Made by a program: the position numbers and the translations under genes
Source: Gaiellaceae bacterium
GTDB lineage: Bacteria; Actinomycetota; Thermoleophilia; Gaiellales; Gaiellaceae
Assembly (NCBI GenBank): GCA_026002995.1
Contig: BPGK01000001.1
Coordinates: forward strand, 1,426,001 to 1,490,000
Direction of reading: 5' to 3'
DNA length: 64,000 nucleotides
Shown: piece by piece, positions 1-8,139 of the stretch
Layout of the letters: each line of letters opens with the position of its first letter
How positions within the stretch are numbered: position 1 is the stretch's first letter
Notes under the pieces: model-generated
Databases searched by the model: none
Told to the model about the DNA's origin: nothing
The model's input: only the letters and a program-made list of their open reading frames with translations

Positions 1-2
1 TC

Positions 3-668
3 GCGGGCGAGGCGCAGGTGGCGACGCCCCCGACGACCGACCACGAGACCGTGAGGGCGGCCGTTGACAGCATCGACTCGTTCTTCGTCTTCGGCGGCAC
101 GGCGATCGGCGACGCCCTCGCGCGCGCCGTCGACGTCGCACGCAGGGCAGTCGACGAACCGCCGCGCTCCGGGGAGGAGATCTCGCTCGTCCGTAGCGAG
201 CCCGAGCGGATGCTCGCGCAGGCGGCCGGGTGTGCGGAGGAGTCCCCGGCGTCGATCCTCTTCCTCTCGGACGGCGCCCAGACCCGCGGCGTGCTCCAGC
301 CGCTCGAGGGCGCCGAGCTCGCCGCGTCGGCCTGCATTCCCGTCTACACGGTCGCGCTCGGCACCCCGGAGGGGACGATCGATCGCGGCGCCTTCGGCTT
401 CGGCTTCGTCGACCCGACGCAACTCCCTCAGCGCATCCCGGTGCCGCCGGATCCCGAGACGCTCCGGCAGATCGCCGAGCGCACCGGCGGCGAGTTCGCG
501 GAGGCCCGCACCGCCGAGGCGCTCGAGAGCGCGTACGCGCGCCTCGGTTCGAGGCTCGGACGGGAGCCCGGCGAGAGCGAGGTCACGTTCCTCCTCGTCG
601 CGCTCGCAGCCGCGCTCCTCGTCGCCGCGGGTGTCGCCTCCGCGCTCGTCCAGCCGCGGCTTCCGTAG
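3..668 (+). CDS. VWA-domain (BatA-like) membrane protein, 3' part only
   Basis: The reading frame is open from the window edge (first full codon at position 3), so the N-terminus lies outside. The visible 221 residues begin with the end of a von Willebrand factor A fold, continue through a Rossmann-like stretch around ILFLSDGAQTRG, and end in one hydrophobic helix (about 22 residues rich in L, A and V) before a stop at 666-668. This is the layout of BatA/'Ca-activated chloride channel' proteins, in which an extracytoplasmic or cytoplasmic VWA domain is anchored by C-terminal helices. These proteins often act with MoxR ATPases, but no MoxR gene is visible here. The specific partner and role are not known. 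Confidence 0.75.
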   Translation, partial: AGEAQVATPPTTDHETVRAAVDSIDSFFVFGGTAIGDALARAVDVARRAVDEPPRSGEEISLVRSEPERMLAQAAGCAEESPASILFLSDGAQTRGVLQPLEGAELAASACIPVYTVALGTPEGTIDRGAFGFGFVDPTQLPQRIPVPPDPETLRQIAERTGGEFAEARTAEALESAYARLGSRLGREPGESEVTFLLVALAAALLVAAGVASALVQPRLP

Positions 669-674
669 AGCCCT

Positions 675-1130
675 CTACACGACGACGACCGTGAACGGGC
701 GATCTTCGTTGTCGCGGATCCCGAGTGCGTGGAGCGAGACTCGGATGACGCCATCCGGCAGCACCTCCGCAGACATCTGCGGAGCCCCCGACGAGGCGAG
801 GATGGTCGGTGTCGCGATGCCGGGGAAGCGAACCTCGTAGACGCCCAGGCCTGCGCGACGCACCTGGACACCCTTGCCCGTGCAGTTGAACCGACGCGAG
901 AACAGGACAGGCGCGCTCGTGAAGGTGCCGGGGATGTTCGCGATGCCCTCTCTCGGGTTGCCGGTGACGGCCGCGATGCCGCGGACGGCTCCGGTCGCGC
1001 AGCGCTTCTGGGGAGCGAGGGTGGCGTGCACGCGCTCGCCGATCGCGAAGGCGGATCCGCCGAGCGCGAAGAACAACGCGGCGAGCGAGATCGCGGTGGC
1101 GGGCGTAGCAAAGAGCTTCTTGGTCGTCAT
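675..1130 (-). CDS. Secreted protein of unknown function
   Basis: This codes for 151 residues. An N-terminal signal peptide has a lysine pair (MTTKK) and a hydrophobic core ending ALGGSAFA, the predicted signal peptidase I site near residue 29. That signal-peptide style is very common in Thermoleophilia exported proteins. The ATG at 1130 is preceded by a strong Shine-Dalgarno sequence (GGAGG) about 6 bases upstream, which fixes the start and makes this one of the few clearly SD-led genes in the area. Two cysteines in the mature part could form a disulfide. I recognise no domain. It converges with the VWA gene, the stops being 6 bp apart. Confidence 0.7.
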   Translation of the reverse strand: MTTKKLFATPATAISLAALFFALGGSAFAIGERVHATLAPQKRCATGAVRGIAAVTGNPREGIANIPGTFTSAPVLFSRRFNCTGKGVQVRRAGLGVYEVRFPGIATPTILASSGAPQMSAEVLPDGVIRVSLHALGIRDNEDRPFTVVVV

Positions 1131-1235
1131 CTGATCCTCCGGATTCGGAATCTGCCTGTAGCTTCCACCCGCTGTCGGACGGTGCCGTCCCTCGAGGGCG
1201 GGGTTCTCCAGTCGCGCTTCGGCCGGGAGAGCAGG

Positions 1236-1241
1236 TACCGT
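1236..1241 (+). promoter_or_regulatory. -10 hexamer TACCGT for a leaderless start
   Basis: TACCGT is followed by exactly 6 bases and then the GTG at 1248. This fits transcription starting at the start codon and supports that GTG as the CAP protein start. Confidence 0.45.
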
Positions 1242-1247
1242 TACGCA

Positions 1248-1832
1248 GTGATCTCTCGGCAGGGCGTCGGCTCGCCCGCGCGACGGGTAGGTGTCGTTGT
1301 GTGCACGGCGATCGCAGCCGTCGCTTTGCTCGTCGCGCCGGCGGCCGCGGGCGAGGGCGACTGGCGCTCCTACCTCGCTCCGGCGGACGCGTGCCGCGGA
1401 GCTCGGGATCCGTCTGCCGTCCCGTCCGTGCAACGACGAGCGATCCGCTGTCTCGTCAACTGGGCTCGTGCGCGCGCCGGGCTTCCACGCCTCGCTCCCT
1501 CTCGTGCGCTCTGGCGTGCGGCGGTGTTGAAGGGGGAGCATGTCGCTGCGTGCCAGCGGCTCTCGCACACGCCGTGCCAGGAGGATCTCACAGCGGCGGT
1601 TCGCGCCTCGGGCTATCGGTTCACCGTGTTCGGTGAGAACCTCTTCGCCACGACGCGGCCGGCCACGTCGGCTCGCTCGGTCGTCGCTGCTTGGCTTCGC
1701 TCGGAGACACACCGCCGCACGCTCCTGCACGGCGCGTTCCGGGAGCTCGGCGCTGCCCGCGTCGATGCTCCTCGCCTCCTCGAGGATCGGCCCGGTATCG
1801 TCTGGGTAACCACGTTCGCGGCGCCTCGGTGA
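1248..1832 (+). CDS. Secreted CAP-domain (SCP/PR1-like) protein
   Basis: This codes for 194 residues. The GTG at 1248 gives a short arginine-containing n-region, then a hydrophobic signal segment ending VAPAAAGEG. A CAP/SCP domain follows, recognisable from the pattern NWARARAGLPRLAPS, a histidine in LSHTPC, the motif GENLF, and the late WLRSETHRRTLLHGAFRELGAA block typical of bacterial CAP proteins. Four cysteines suggest disulfides in the exported form. Bacterial CAP proteins are extracellular and mostly of unknown function. A TAnnnT hexamer 6 bases upstream agrees with the start; no good Shine-Dalgarno sequence is seen. Confidence 0.75.
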   Translation: MISRQGVGSPARRVGVVVCTAIAAVALLVAPAAAGEGDWRSYLAPADACRGARDPSAVPSVQRRAIRCLVNWARARAGLPRLAPSRALWRAAVLKGEHVAACQRLSHTPCQEDLTAAVRASGYRFTVFGENLFATTRPATSARSVVAAWLRSETHRRTLLHGAFRELGAARVDAPRLLEDRPGIVWVTTFAAPR

Positions 1833-1878
1833 GGGAGAGCGGAAGGAGTCCCGGGGTGGGCGCTGAACGACGCCCAAC

Positions 1879-2097
1879 GTGGGCGAGCAGAGCCACGTCG
1901 AGGCGATGCGGGCCGCGATCCGCGGCGACTTCGAGCGGCTGGAGCGACGGCGCGGCACGCAGGAGCTGATGCGCATCTCGCCCACTCCCACGGGCACGAC
2001 CGAGCGCGACGTCGAGGCGCCAGAGTCGCCAGCTCCGACAGCGTCGTCTCCGGCGCCCGCTCGGCAAAGCTGGCTCGACAGACTGCTCTCTCGCTGA
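1879..2097 (+). CDS. Small hypothetical protein
   Basis: A possible 72-residue protein starting at GTG 1879. The first half is a charged, probably helical segment (EAMRAAIRGDFERLERR). The second half is rich in Pro, Ala, Ser and Thr and ends WLDRLLSR. The composition looks like a cytoplasmic helix plus a flexible tail. There is no clear Shine-Dalgarno sequence or -10 hexamer, so it is weaker than its neighbours. It sits between the CAP gene and an unknown gene on the same strand. Confidence 0.4.
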   Translation: MGEQSHVEAMRAAIRGDFERLERRRGTQELMRISPTPTGTTERDVEAPESPAPTASSPAPARQSWLDRLLSR

Positions 2098-2110
2098 GCT
2101 TCCGAGCGTC

Positions 2111-2125
2111 GGCTTCAATGAAGCC
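2111..2125 (+). promoter_or_regulatory. Perfect 7-bp-arm palindrome abutting a start codon
   Basis: GGCTTCA-A-TGAAGCC is a perfect inverted repeat with a 1-base centre. Its last base is directly followed by the GTG at 2126. It could be an operator or a small hairpin controlling translation of the next gene. Confidence 0.35.
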
Positions 2126-2650
2126 GTGGCGCGAGGGGAGCCAGAGCGGATCCTGCGGCAGGGTGTCGTCCTGCCCGAGACACCGCGCGAGCGACGGGAG
2201 CGCGCGACTCTCGACGACGACCTCCGGCAGATCGCCTCGGGGGGTCGTGTCCGCCTCCGCCTGCGGAGCTTCCGGCCGAGCGCGGACACCTACCTCGCAG
2301 CCTCGCGCGGCCCCCTCCCGTACATGGTGCGGCTGCACGAGATCGAGCGACGGCTGGAGGCGCTCGAGGAGCGGCTGGGAGAGGAGTGGCGAGGGCTCGC
2401 GCTCGCCGAGCCCGATTCCGAGCGTTTCCGCCAGGCATGGTCGGCGTACGCGGCGTCTCTCGAGCTCGACGAGCTGAACGATCTCATCGAGCGCCACAAC
2501 CGCTGGTACCCGATCGAGGCTCGTCTCCCGATGGATCCGGCGACGGGTGACTTCGTGCTCGTCAACGGGCGTGACTACCGGCTGCGCCCGCTCGATGCGA
2601 GCTGGGTCTTCGAGCGGTTTCCGCCCCGCCGCTCCGCTGCCCTCCCCTAG
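2126..2650 (+). CDS. Conserved-looking hypothetical protein
   Basis: A 174-residue soluble protein, GTG start at 2126. It is strongly charged and probably mostly helical (for example LHEIERRLEALEERLGEEW around residues 69-87, which could form a short coiled coil). It ends with a less charged part containing LNDLIERHNRWYPIEARLPMDP and GDFVLVNGRDYRLRPLD. The mixed helical/beta pattern and normal codon use argue for a real gene. I do not recognise the family. It converges with the methyltransferase gene, the two stops being adjacent at 2650/2651. Confidence 0.6.
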   Translation: MARGEPERILRQGVVLPETPRERRERATLDDDLRQIASGGRVRLRLRSFRPSADTYLAASRGPLPYMVRLHEIERRLEALEERLGEEWRGLALAEPDSERFRQAWSAYAASLELDELNDLIERHNRWYPIEARLPMDPATGDFVLVNGRDYRLRPLDASWVFERFPPRRSAALP

Positions 2651-3250
2651 TTAGCGCTCCGCGGGCCGGACGGCACGGACGAGCGCGTCGACCGCAGGTC
2701 GTTCCGCGCCATCGAGCTCTCGCCGGACCCGCTCGGCCTTCTCGACGACGAGACCGGGAAGCTCCGCGGCGATCTCGTCCGGGGTGTAGAGGACGGCCGG
2801 GTCGCTCGGGCCGCCCGTTCCCTCGGAGAGGTTCAGGCTGTCGTGGCCGACGAGGAGGAGCCTCCCGCCCGGGACGAGGGCGTCGGCGGCGCGATCGAGC
2901 ACGACACGTCGGGCCGGAGCGGGGAGGTGGAGGTAGAAGACGAGCACGAGATCGAACGAGCGGTGCGGCGGCCGGTAGTCGAGCAGGTCGGCCAAGACGA
3001 GCTCGAGCCCGACGCCCTCGTGCTCCGCGCGCCTGCGCGCCTTCTCGAGGGCGACCGCGGAGAAGTCGACCCCGACGACGTCCCAGCCCCGGCGGGCAAG
3101 CCAGATAGCGTTGCGACCCTCGCCGCAGGCGAGGTCGAGCGCGCGACCCGGCGGGAGGCCCTCGACCTCGGCAACGAGGAACCGGTTCGGCTCCGCGCTC
3201 CAGACGAGCTCGGCCTCGCGGTAGCGCGCGTCCCAGTCCTCACGCCTCAC
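2651..3250 (-). CDS. Class I SAM-dependent methyltransferase (TehB-like)
   Basis: A 199-residue protein starting MRREDWDARYREAELVWSAEP, an opening typical of small class I methyltransferases related to tellurite-resistance TehB and thiopurine methyltransferases. Motif I is DLACGEGRNA near residues 39-48, the acidic residue after beta-2 is in VVGVDFS, and motif IV is FDLVLVFYLHL. The substrate cannot be told from sequence. The first codons overlap the end of the MFS gene by 11 bp on the same strand, so the two are cotranscribed and probably coupled. Confidence 0.75.
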   Translation of the reverse strand: MRREDWDARYREAELVWSAEPNRFLVAEVEGLPPGRALDLACGEGRNAIWLARRGWDVVGVDFSAVALEKARRRAEHEGVGLELVLADLLDYRPPHRSFDLVLVFYLHLPAPARRVVLDRAADALVPGGRLLLVGHDSLNLSEGTGGPSDPAVLYTPDEIAAELPGLVVEKAERVRRELDGAERPAVDALVRAVRPAER

Positions 3251-4403
3251 GGGGGCCCATTCTCCCCGGTACGAGCCGGAAGGAGGCGAGGAGGGTGAGG
3301 AGACAGAGGCCCGCGCCGGCGAGGTAGGGGAGCTCGTCCCCGTACGGCTCGGCGAGGATCCCCGCGAGGCCCGGGCCGACCATGTGCCCGAGCGCCCACG
3401 CGCTGTTCATGATCCCGAAGGCCAGGCCCTGAGCGATTCCGGCGGCGTCGGCTCGATGCGACGTGAGCACCATGCCGGGCGTGTAGAGCGCCCCGAAGGT
3501 GATCGCTGCAGCGCAGACGAGCGCCGCGATGGCGGCTCCGCTCCGGACGCCGGCGAGGAGGACTGCCACGACGATCGAGCCTCCGAGCGCTGCCCGGATG
3601 GGGAGCAGTCGACCGACGCGGTCGGTCGCGCGCCCGAGGAGGGGGTTGATGACGACCTCTGCGAGCCCGGAGACGAAGAAGAGGCCCGCGATCGCAAGCG
3701 TCGTCCATCCTGCGGCGGCGAGGGCGAGTGGAGCGAGCACGATGAGCACGCCGAACAGCCCCGCCGGGAGCGTGTTGAGCCAGAGGCCCCCGAGGAACCG
3801 CGGGTCGCGGAGCGCACGCCGGAGGCCCCCTGGAGCGGCGCGCGGACTCGGCGCGGGAGAGGCAGTAGCGACTGCGAGCCCCGCGAAGGCGAACGCGACG
3901 AGGCCGACCGCGAGAAACGCCGAAGCGACGCCCACGATCTCCGCGACCCCACCCAGCAGGGGGCCGAGCACCGCCCCCGCGACCGCGAAGCCGAACACCG
4001 TCCCGATCACCTCGCCGCGCCGACCGGTGGGAGCCGCCTCCGCGATCCAGGCGAGCGCCCCGGCCCACGTGACGGTGCTCGCGAACCCTTGTAGGAAGCG
4101 TGCAGCCCCGAGCTCGAGTGCGTCGCCAGCGAGCGCGAAGGCGATGCTCGCGACTCCCAGCACGATGAGCCCACCGATGACCGCGGGCCGAGAGCCGAGC
4201 CGCGCCGCGAGGAGCCCGCCGGGAACACCCCCCACGAGCGCCCCTGCTCCAAAGGCGGCGACGAGCAAGCCGGCGCCCGTCTTCGTCAGGTCGAGCTCGC
4301 GGGCGTAGTCGGGCACGAGTGGCGTGAGAGCGCCGAAGAGCATCGCGTCCACGAACACGATCGAGCAGATGAGAGCGAGGAGTCGGCGCACTCCGCTGAG
4401 CAT
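3240..4403 (-). CDS. Major facilitator superfamily transporter
   Basis: A 387-residue polytopic membrane protein with about 12 hydrophobic helices. The start has the typical MFS pattern FVDAMLFGALTPLVPDYARELDLTKTGAGLL. A loop 2-3 motif (GGLLAARLGSRPAVIGG) and an internal second half beginning after a loop rich in Pro and Ala (residues about 185-200) support an MFS efflux permease. The substrate is unknown. It lies upstream of, and overlaps, the methyltransferase gene. ATG start at 4403 lies just outside a TATGCT-like sequence that overlaps the start codon itself, so the promoter position is unclear. Confidence 0.8.
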   Translation of the reverse strand: MLSGVRRLLALICSIVFVDAMLFGALTPLVPDYARELDLTKTGAGLLVAAFGAGALVGGVPGGLLAARLGSRPAVIGGLIVLGVASIAFALAGDALELGAARFLQGFASTVTWAGALAWIAEAAPTGRRGEVIGTVFGFAVAGAVLGPLLGGVAEIVGVASAFLAVGLVAFAFAGLAVATASPAPSPRAAPGGLRRALRDPRFLGGLWLNTLPAGLFGVLIVLAPLALAAAGWTTLAIAGLFFVSGLAEVVINPLLGRATDRVGRLLPIRAALGGSIVVAVLLAGVRSGAAIAALVCAAAITFGALYTPGMVLTSHRADAAGIAQGLAFGIMNSAWALGHMVGPGLAGILAEPYGDELPYLAGAGLCLLTLLASFRLVPGRMGPREA

Positions 4404-4420
4404 ACGGGCCGGCGGGAACG

Positions 4421-4452
4421 GCCTCTTCGAGGAGAGGCGGCTGCGGCAGCCG
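4421..4452 (-). terminator. Two adjacent small hairpins
   Basis: GCCTCT/AGAGGC (6-bp stem, 6-base loop, 4421-4438) is next to CGGCTG/CAGCCG (6-bp stem, 3-base loop, 4438-4452). They lie between the end of the M48 gene and the start of the MFS gene. There is no clear U-run, so termination is possible but unproven. Confidence 0.3.
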
Positions 4453-4469
4453 TCGTCATCCGGGGCTCG

Positions 4470-5672
4470 TCAGCGCCTCGCCGCTTCCCACGCGCGCGCC
4501 ATCGCCACGCGGTCGACGAGCGGGGGGTGCGTTCCGAGGACGAGCTGCGCCCAGAGCGGCGGATCGGGGTCGCCGAGCGACGTCTCGGCGAACCCGACCA
4601 TGAGCCGCTCGAGGGAGGCAGGGTCGCGAGTCACCTCGAGGGCCACCCAGTCGGCCTCAGCCTCCATTCGCCGGGAGACGAGATTCGCAGCGGGGGCGAG
4701 CGCGAGTTGCAGGCACGCCGCGACGAGAAGCGCGAGCGGCACCGCCTCGGGCGTCCCCAGCCCTCCTCGCCGTCGGGTCGCCCGCATGAGGATCCACGCC
4801 CCTGGAACCGCGAAGAGCGCGAACCAGCCGAGGCCCTCGGGGAGGTGGCGCTGCGAGTGGTGCGCGAGCTCGTGCGCGAGGACGACGCGCTGCTCGCCCT
4901 CGTCGAAGGGCGCCTCCAGGATCGTGTCCCAGAAGACGACCCGCCGCGACGGCCCGATCCCGTACGCGTAGGCGTTCGCCTGTTGCGAGTCGTCGCTCAC
5001 CTCGAGCACGCGCAACGGGATCTCGCCCAGGCCGAGCTCCCGCCGGTACTCCTCGCTCGCCGCGAGGAGCTCTCCGTCGCGGAGCGGCTCCGTCTCGAAG
5101 TCGAGGTACGGAGCGACGAACGCGAACGCCCCCGCGAGGGCGACGAAGACCGCTGCGCCCGGCAGCCACCAGCGCTCGCCGAGCCCTCTGGCGAGCGCCA
5201 TGACGACGAGGAGCGCGAGCGAGATTGCGAGGAACTGCGCCCCGAGCACGGCCCACTCGTCCAGTACGCGGGAGAGGTACCCGGCCTCCGTCAAGTCGTG
5301 CCTGCGCTCCCACCAGTGCGCCGCGAGGCGGAACGGGAGGCCGACGAGCCAGGCGATCCCGAGCCCGAGCATGCCGAGGAGCATCCCCGTGCCGATCGGG
5401 CCCGCCGAGGACTCGCGGGCCAACGCCGCTCCCCGCCGGGCGTAGAGCCCGAGCGTCGCGAGAAGCGAGAGCTGAGCGAGCGCCCAGATCGCGTACAGGA
5501 CGCGCTCGTAACGCTTCGCGTCCGCGACGTGCTCGGCTCCGAACACCTCCCGAGCGTCGACGCTCGGAATGTCGAGGTCGGCGGGGACCGCCGTCGGCGA
5601 GAGGACGATCGCGCCCAGGCCGAGCCCGAGGACGGCAAGGGCGGCGAGAAGGAGCCTCGGACGGGGTCTCAG
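4470..5672 (-). CDS. M48-family membrane metallopeptidase (CTG start)
   Basis: About 400 residues: several N-terminal helices, then a Ste24/HtpX-type zinc protease domain. HELAHH at residues 267-272 supplies the HExxH zinc site, and EAEADWVALE further on supplies the third ligand and catalytic neighbours. The conserved NAYAYG and RRVVFWDTIL segments precede the HExxH as in CAAX-type proteases. No ATG, GTG or TTG fits the N-terminus. A CTG at 5670-5672 overlaps the TGA of the upstream DUF4389 gene (CTGA) and has GGAG 7 bases upstream, so translation most likely begins there by coupling. Such proteases act in membrane-protein quality control; the substrate is unknown. Confidence 0.8.
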   Translation of the reverse strand: MRPRPRLLLAALAVLGLGLGAIVLSPTAVPADLDIPSVDAREVFGAEHVADAKRYERVLYAIWALAQLSLLATLGLYARRGAALARESSAGPIGTGMLLGMLGLGIAWLVGLPFRLAAHWWERRHDLTEAGYLSRVLDEWAVLGAQFLAISLALLVVMALARGLGERWWLPGAAVFVALAGAFAFVAPYLDFETEPLRDGELLAASEEYRRELGLGEIPLRVLEVSDDSQQANAYAYGIGPSRRVVFWDTILEAPFDEGEQRVVLAHELAHHSQRHLPEGLGWFALFAVPGAWILMRATRRRGGLGTPEAVPLALLVAACLQLALAPAANLVSRRMEAEADWVALEVTRDPASLERLMVGFAETSLGDPDPPLWAQLVLGTHPPLVDRVAMARAWEAARR

Positions 5673-6952
5673 AAGGCGTCTCCGGGGAGAAGGAGCGGCT
5701 GCGGCTCTGCCCGCGCCCGGGCGTGGAGCGTGGGCGACGCCGAGGGATAGCGGCCCGTGACGAGCAGCAGGTAGGCGTACGTCTGGGCGCCGTAGCGCAC
5801 GCAGATCGCTCCCAGGTTGCGGAGTCCCTCCGGCACGCGTCCGCAGACGAGCGCGTACCACCACGAGAGCGCCGCGACGACCCAGAGCACGGTTCCGAGC
5901 GCGTTCGCGAGCAGGAGCGCCGGAACGACGAGCAGGAGGCGCGCGAGCACCGAGAGCCGGCGCTGCCGCACGGGCCCCGGGAGGTCGACGTCGACCTCGT
6001 ACGAGCTCGCCCGACCCGTGAACCCGGGGAACGTCCGTCCGACGAGGCTCAGGAACCCGCTGACGTGTGTCGCATAGCGGACGTAGGCGGCGAGGAAACG
6101 GTGGAGCGGCTGCGGCACACGACCCGTCGCGAGGGCAGCGAGCCAGGCGGCGATGACCACGAGCAGCACTCCGAGGCCCCACAGCACGAGCCAGACGAGG
6201 TGGGGGAGCGCGAGCAGCCAGCGGAAGAGGACGAGCAGGCGCGGGCGCATGAGGTCGCCGCCCACCGCGAGGTGGATCGGGTGCTCGGAGAGCTCGGCGA
6301 ACGGCTCGGCGACGGTGGGGTCGGCGGTCGGGTAGCGGCCCGTGAGCAGGAGAGCGTAGCCCGCGGACTGCGCGCTGTAGCCGAGCGCGTACGCGATCAG
6401 GTCGCGGAGGTCCCGCGGCGCGCGCCCGGTCGCGAGGGCGGCAAACCAGACGAGGAGCGCGGCTGTGCCCGCTGCTCCCCCGCCGCTCACGAGGGTCGCC
6501 GCGAGCGCGTACGGCCCGATCAGCGCCGTCCAGGCGAGGCCACCGCCGAGCGCCGCGGCGAGGAGCGCCGCGGGAAGGGCCAAGACGAGCCGGACGAGCG
6601 CCGACCAGCGGCTTTGGCGGGCGGGCGGGTCGACGGCGACGTCCAGCGGGTAGCCGGGGGCGCCGCGGAAGCCGGGGTACGGGTCGGCTGCGAGGAAGAG
6701 GTAGGCGGCGACGTGCGTCGCATAGCGGAGGTAGCCGGCCACGAAGTCGTGGACGCTCGAGGGAGCCCTCCCCTCGATCAGGACGCCGAGCCAGAGCACG
6801 ACGGCAGCGACCGAGGCCGCGAGCCCCCACAGGCCGAGCCAGACGAGGTGGGGGAGCGCGAGCAGGAGCCGGAGGAAGACGGTGAGCCGCCGCCGGCGGA
6901 GCGACGCGTCGCCGACGACGAGGCGGATCGGGCGAGAGCCGTGCGCGTCCAT
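5669..6952 (-). CDS. DUF4389 membrane protein with internal duplication
   Basis: A 427-residue membrane protein made of two similar halves of about 210 residues. Each half opens with [11 protein letters not shown] plus GLWGL/LWGLG, then YLRYATHV or YVRYATHV, then PGF, and repeats a related unit ending LLLTGRYP or LLLVTGRYP. This gives four DUF4389-type units in tandem. The function of DUF4389 is unknown. Its stop overlaps the proposed start of the M48 protease gene, so the two proteins are probably made together. ATG 6952 is chosen because the family motif begins soon after (RPIRLVVGD). An in-frame upstream extension lacks conserved sequence. Confidence 0.75.
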   Translation of the reverse strand: MDAHGSRPIRLVVGDASLRRRRLTVFLRLLLALPHLVWLGLWGLAASVAAVVLWLGVLIEGRAPSSVHDFVAGYLRYATHVAAYLFLAADPYPGFRGAPGYPLDVAVDPPARQSRWSALVRLVLALPAALLAAALGGGLAWTALIGPYALAATLVSGGGAAGTAALLVWFAALATGRAPRDLRDLIAYALGYSAQSAGYALLLTGRYPTADPTVAEPFAELSEHPIHLAVGGDLMRPRLLVLFRWLLALPHLVWLVLWGLGVLLVVIAAWLAALATGRVPQPLHRFLAAYVRYATHVSGFLSLVGRTFPGFTGRASSYEVDVDLPGPVRQRRLSVLARLLLVVPALLLANALGTVLWVVAALSWWYALVCGRVPEGLRNLGAICVRYGAQTYAYLLLVTGRYPSASPTLHARARAEPQPLLLPGDAF

Positions 6953-6973
6953 CGGCGCATTGTCGTGGACGCA

Positions 6974-6979
6974 TACGAT
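6974..6979 (+). promoter_or_regulatory. -10 hexamer TACGAT for a leaderless start
   Basis: TACGAT followed by 6 bases and ATG 6986, inside the 33-bp gap between divergent genes. Confidence 0.5.
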
Positions 6980-6985
6980 CGCGGC

Positions 6986-7918
6986 ATGGCGATCGCACGC
7001 GACGAGATCCTCCGCGCCCGGGAGCTGATCGGGAGCCGCCTCCATCGCACGCCGACGCTCTCCTGTCGCTCGCTAGGCGCGCACGTCTTCCTCAAGGCCG
7101 AGCTCTTCCAGCGCACCGGCTCGTTCAAGCCGCGGGGAATGCTCGTCGCGTTCGCCTCGCTCTCGCCGGAGCAGCGCTCGCGGGGCGTCGTCACCTGGTC
7201 GGCGGGCAACGCGGCGCAGGGCGCGGCGCTCGCGGCTGCGCAGGAAGGCGTCGCCTGCCGGGTGTTCATGTGGCGGAGGGCCAACCCGACCAAGGTCGCG
7301 GCCACGCGCGCCTACGGCGCGGAGGTCGATCTCGAGGCCGAGGGGCCCGCCCAGGCGCACGAACGGCTCCTCGCCTACGTCGCGAAGACCGGCGCCACCT
7401 TCGTCCACCCCTTCGACGACCCGGCGCTGCAAGCGGGGCACGCGACTCTCGGGCTCGAGGTCGTCGAGGACGTCCCGGACGTCCACACGGTCGTCGTCCC
7501 CGTCGGCGGGGGCGGCCTCATTGCCGGGGTGGCCTCGGCTGTCGGCTGCCGCGTCGTCGGGGTCGAGCCGGAGGGCGCCGCGACGCTCACCGCAGCGCTC
7601 GCCGCCGGCGCGCCCGTCCCGATCGAGCCGCGCACGATGGCCGACGGGCTCGGCGCTCCTATCACGGGGGAGGGGACGCTCGAGATCGTCCGCGAGCGGG
7701 TGGACGAGATCGTGCTCGTGGACGAGGAGGAGATCGCAGAAGGCGTCCGGTTCCTGTACGGGCGCGCGAAGCTCGCCTGCGAGCCCGCCGGCGCGGCTGC
7801 CGTCGCGGCGCTCCTCGCGGGCAAGGTGACGTCGCCTGCCGGGGCACCTGTCGTCGCCGTCGTCTCCGGCGGAAACGCGGATCTGCGGAGCGTGGCTGGT
7901 ATCCTGGCGGGCCGATGA
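6986..7918 (+). CDS. PLP-dependent fold-type II enzyme (threonine/serine dehydratase family)
   Basis: A 310-residue tryptophan-synthase-beta-superfamily enzyme with no ACT domain. The PLP lysine is K48 in TGSFKPRG, the asparagine loop is SAGNAAQG, and the phosphate-binding glycine loop is VGGGGL. It resembles catabolic threonine dehydratase or serine racemase/dehydratase, which produce 2-oxobutyrate or pyruvate plus ammonia. A second, ACT-containing paralogue lies at 17371. The stop overlaps the rpmE start (ATGA). Exact substrate cannot be decided from sequence. Confidence 0.8.
   Translation: MAIARDEILRARELIGSRLHRTPTLSCRSLGAHVFLKAELFQRTGSFKPRGMLVAFASLSPEQRSRGVVTWSAGNAAQGAALAAAQEGVACRVFMWRRANPTKVAATRAYGAEVDLEAEGPAQAHERLLAYVAKTGATFVHPFDDPALQAGHATLGLEVVEDVPDVHTVVVPVGGGGLIAGVASAVGCRVVGVEPEGAATLTAALAAGAPVPIEPRTMADGLGAPITGEGTLEIVRERVDEIVLVDEEEIAEGVRFLYGRAKLACEPAGAAAVAALLAGKVTSPAGAPVVAVVSGGNADLRSVAGILAGR
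7900..7905 (+). promoter_or_regulatory. -10 hexamer TATCCT upstream of rpmE
   Basis: TATCCT followed by 9 bases and ATG 7915, within the 3' end of the preceding gene. It would give rpmE its own leaderless transcript. Confidence 0.4.
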
Positions 7919-8133
7919 AGGCCGACATCCACCCCGACTACGTCTTCGCCCACGTCACCTGCTCGTGCGGCAACGAGTTCTGGACGCGTTCCACGAAGCC
8001 GGAGCTGCACGTCGAGATCTGCGCGGCCTGCCACCCCTTCTACACGGGAAAGCAGAAGCTCGTCGACACGGGCGGCCGGGTGGAGCGGTTCCAGCGCCGG
8101 CTCGAGAAAGCCGGCGGCGCCCGCCGAGGCTAG
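7915..8133 (+). CDS. rpmE: Ribosomal protein bL31, zinc-binding form
   Basis: A 72-residue large-subunit protein beginning MKADIHPDY, the family signature. Four cysteines (C16, C18, C36, C39; CSC and CAAC) make it the C+ zinc-binding type, as opposed to the zinc-free paralogue expressed under zinc limitation. The start overlaps the previous stop. DUF1385 and prfA downstream form the usual rpmE neighbourhood. Confidence 0.95.
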   Translation: MKADIHPDYVFAHVTCSCGNEFWTRSTKPELHVEICAACHPFYTGKQKLVDTGGRVERFQRRLEKAGGARRG

Positions 8134-8139
8134 CTCCCA

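Noticed and set aside
5551-5566. 16-bp palindrome CGAGCGTCGACGCTCG inside the M48 gene
   Set aside because: It is made of CG/GC-rich codons and single; such palindromes are expected by chance in this base composition.
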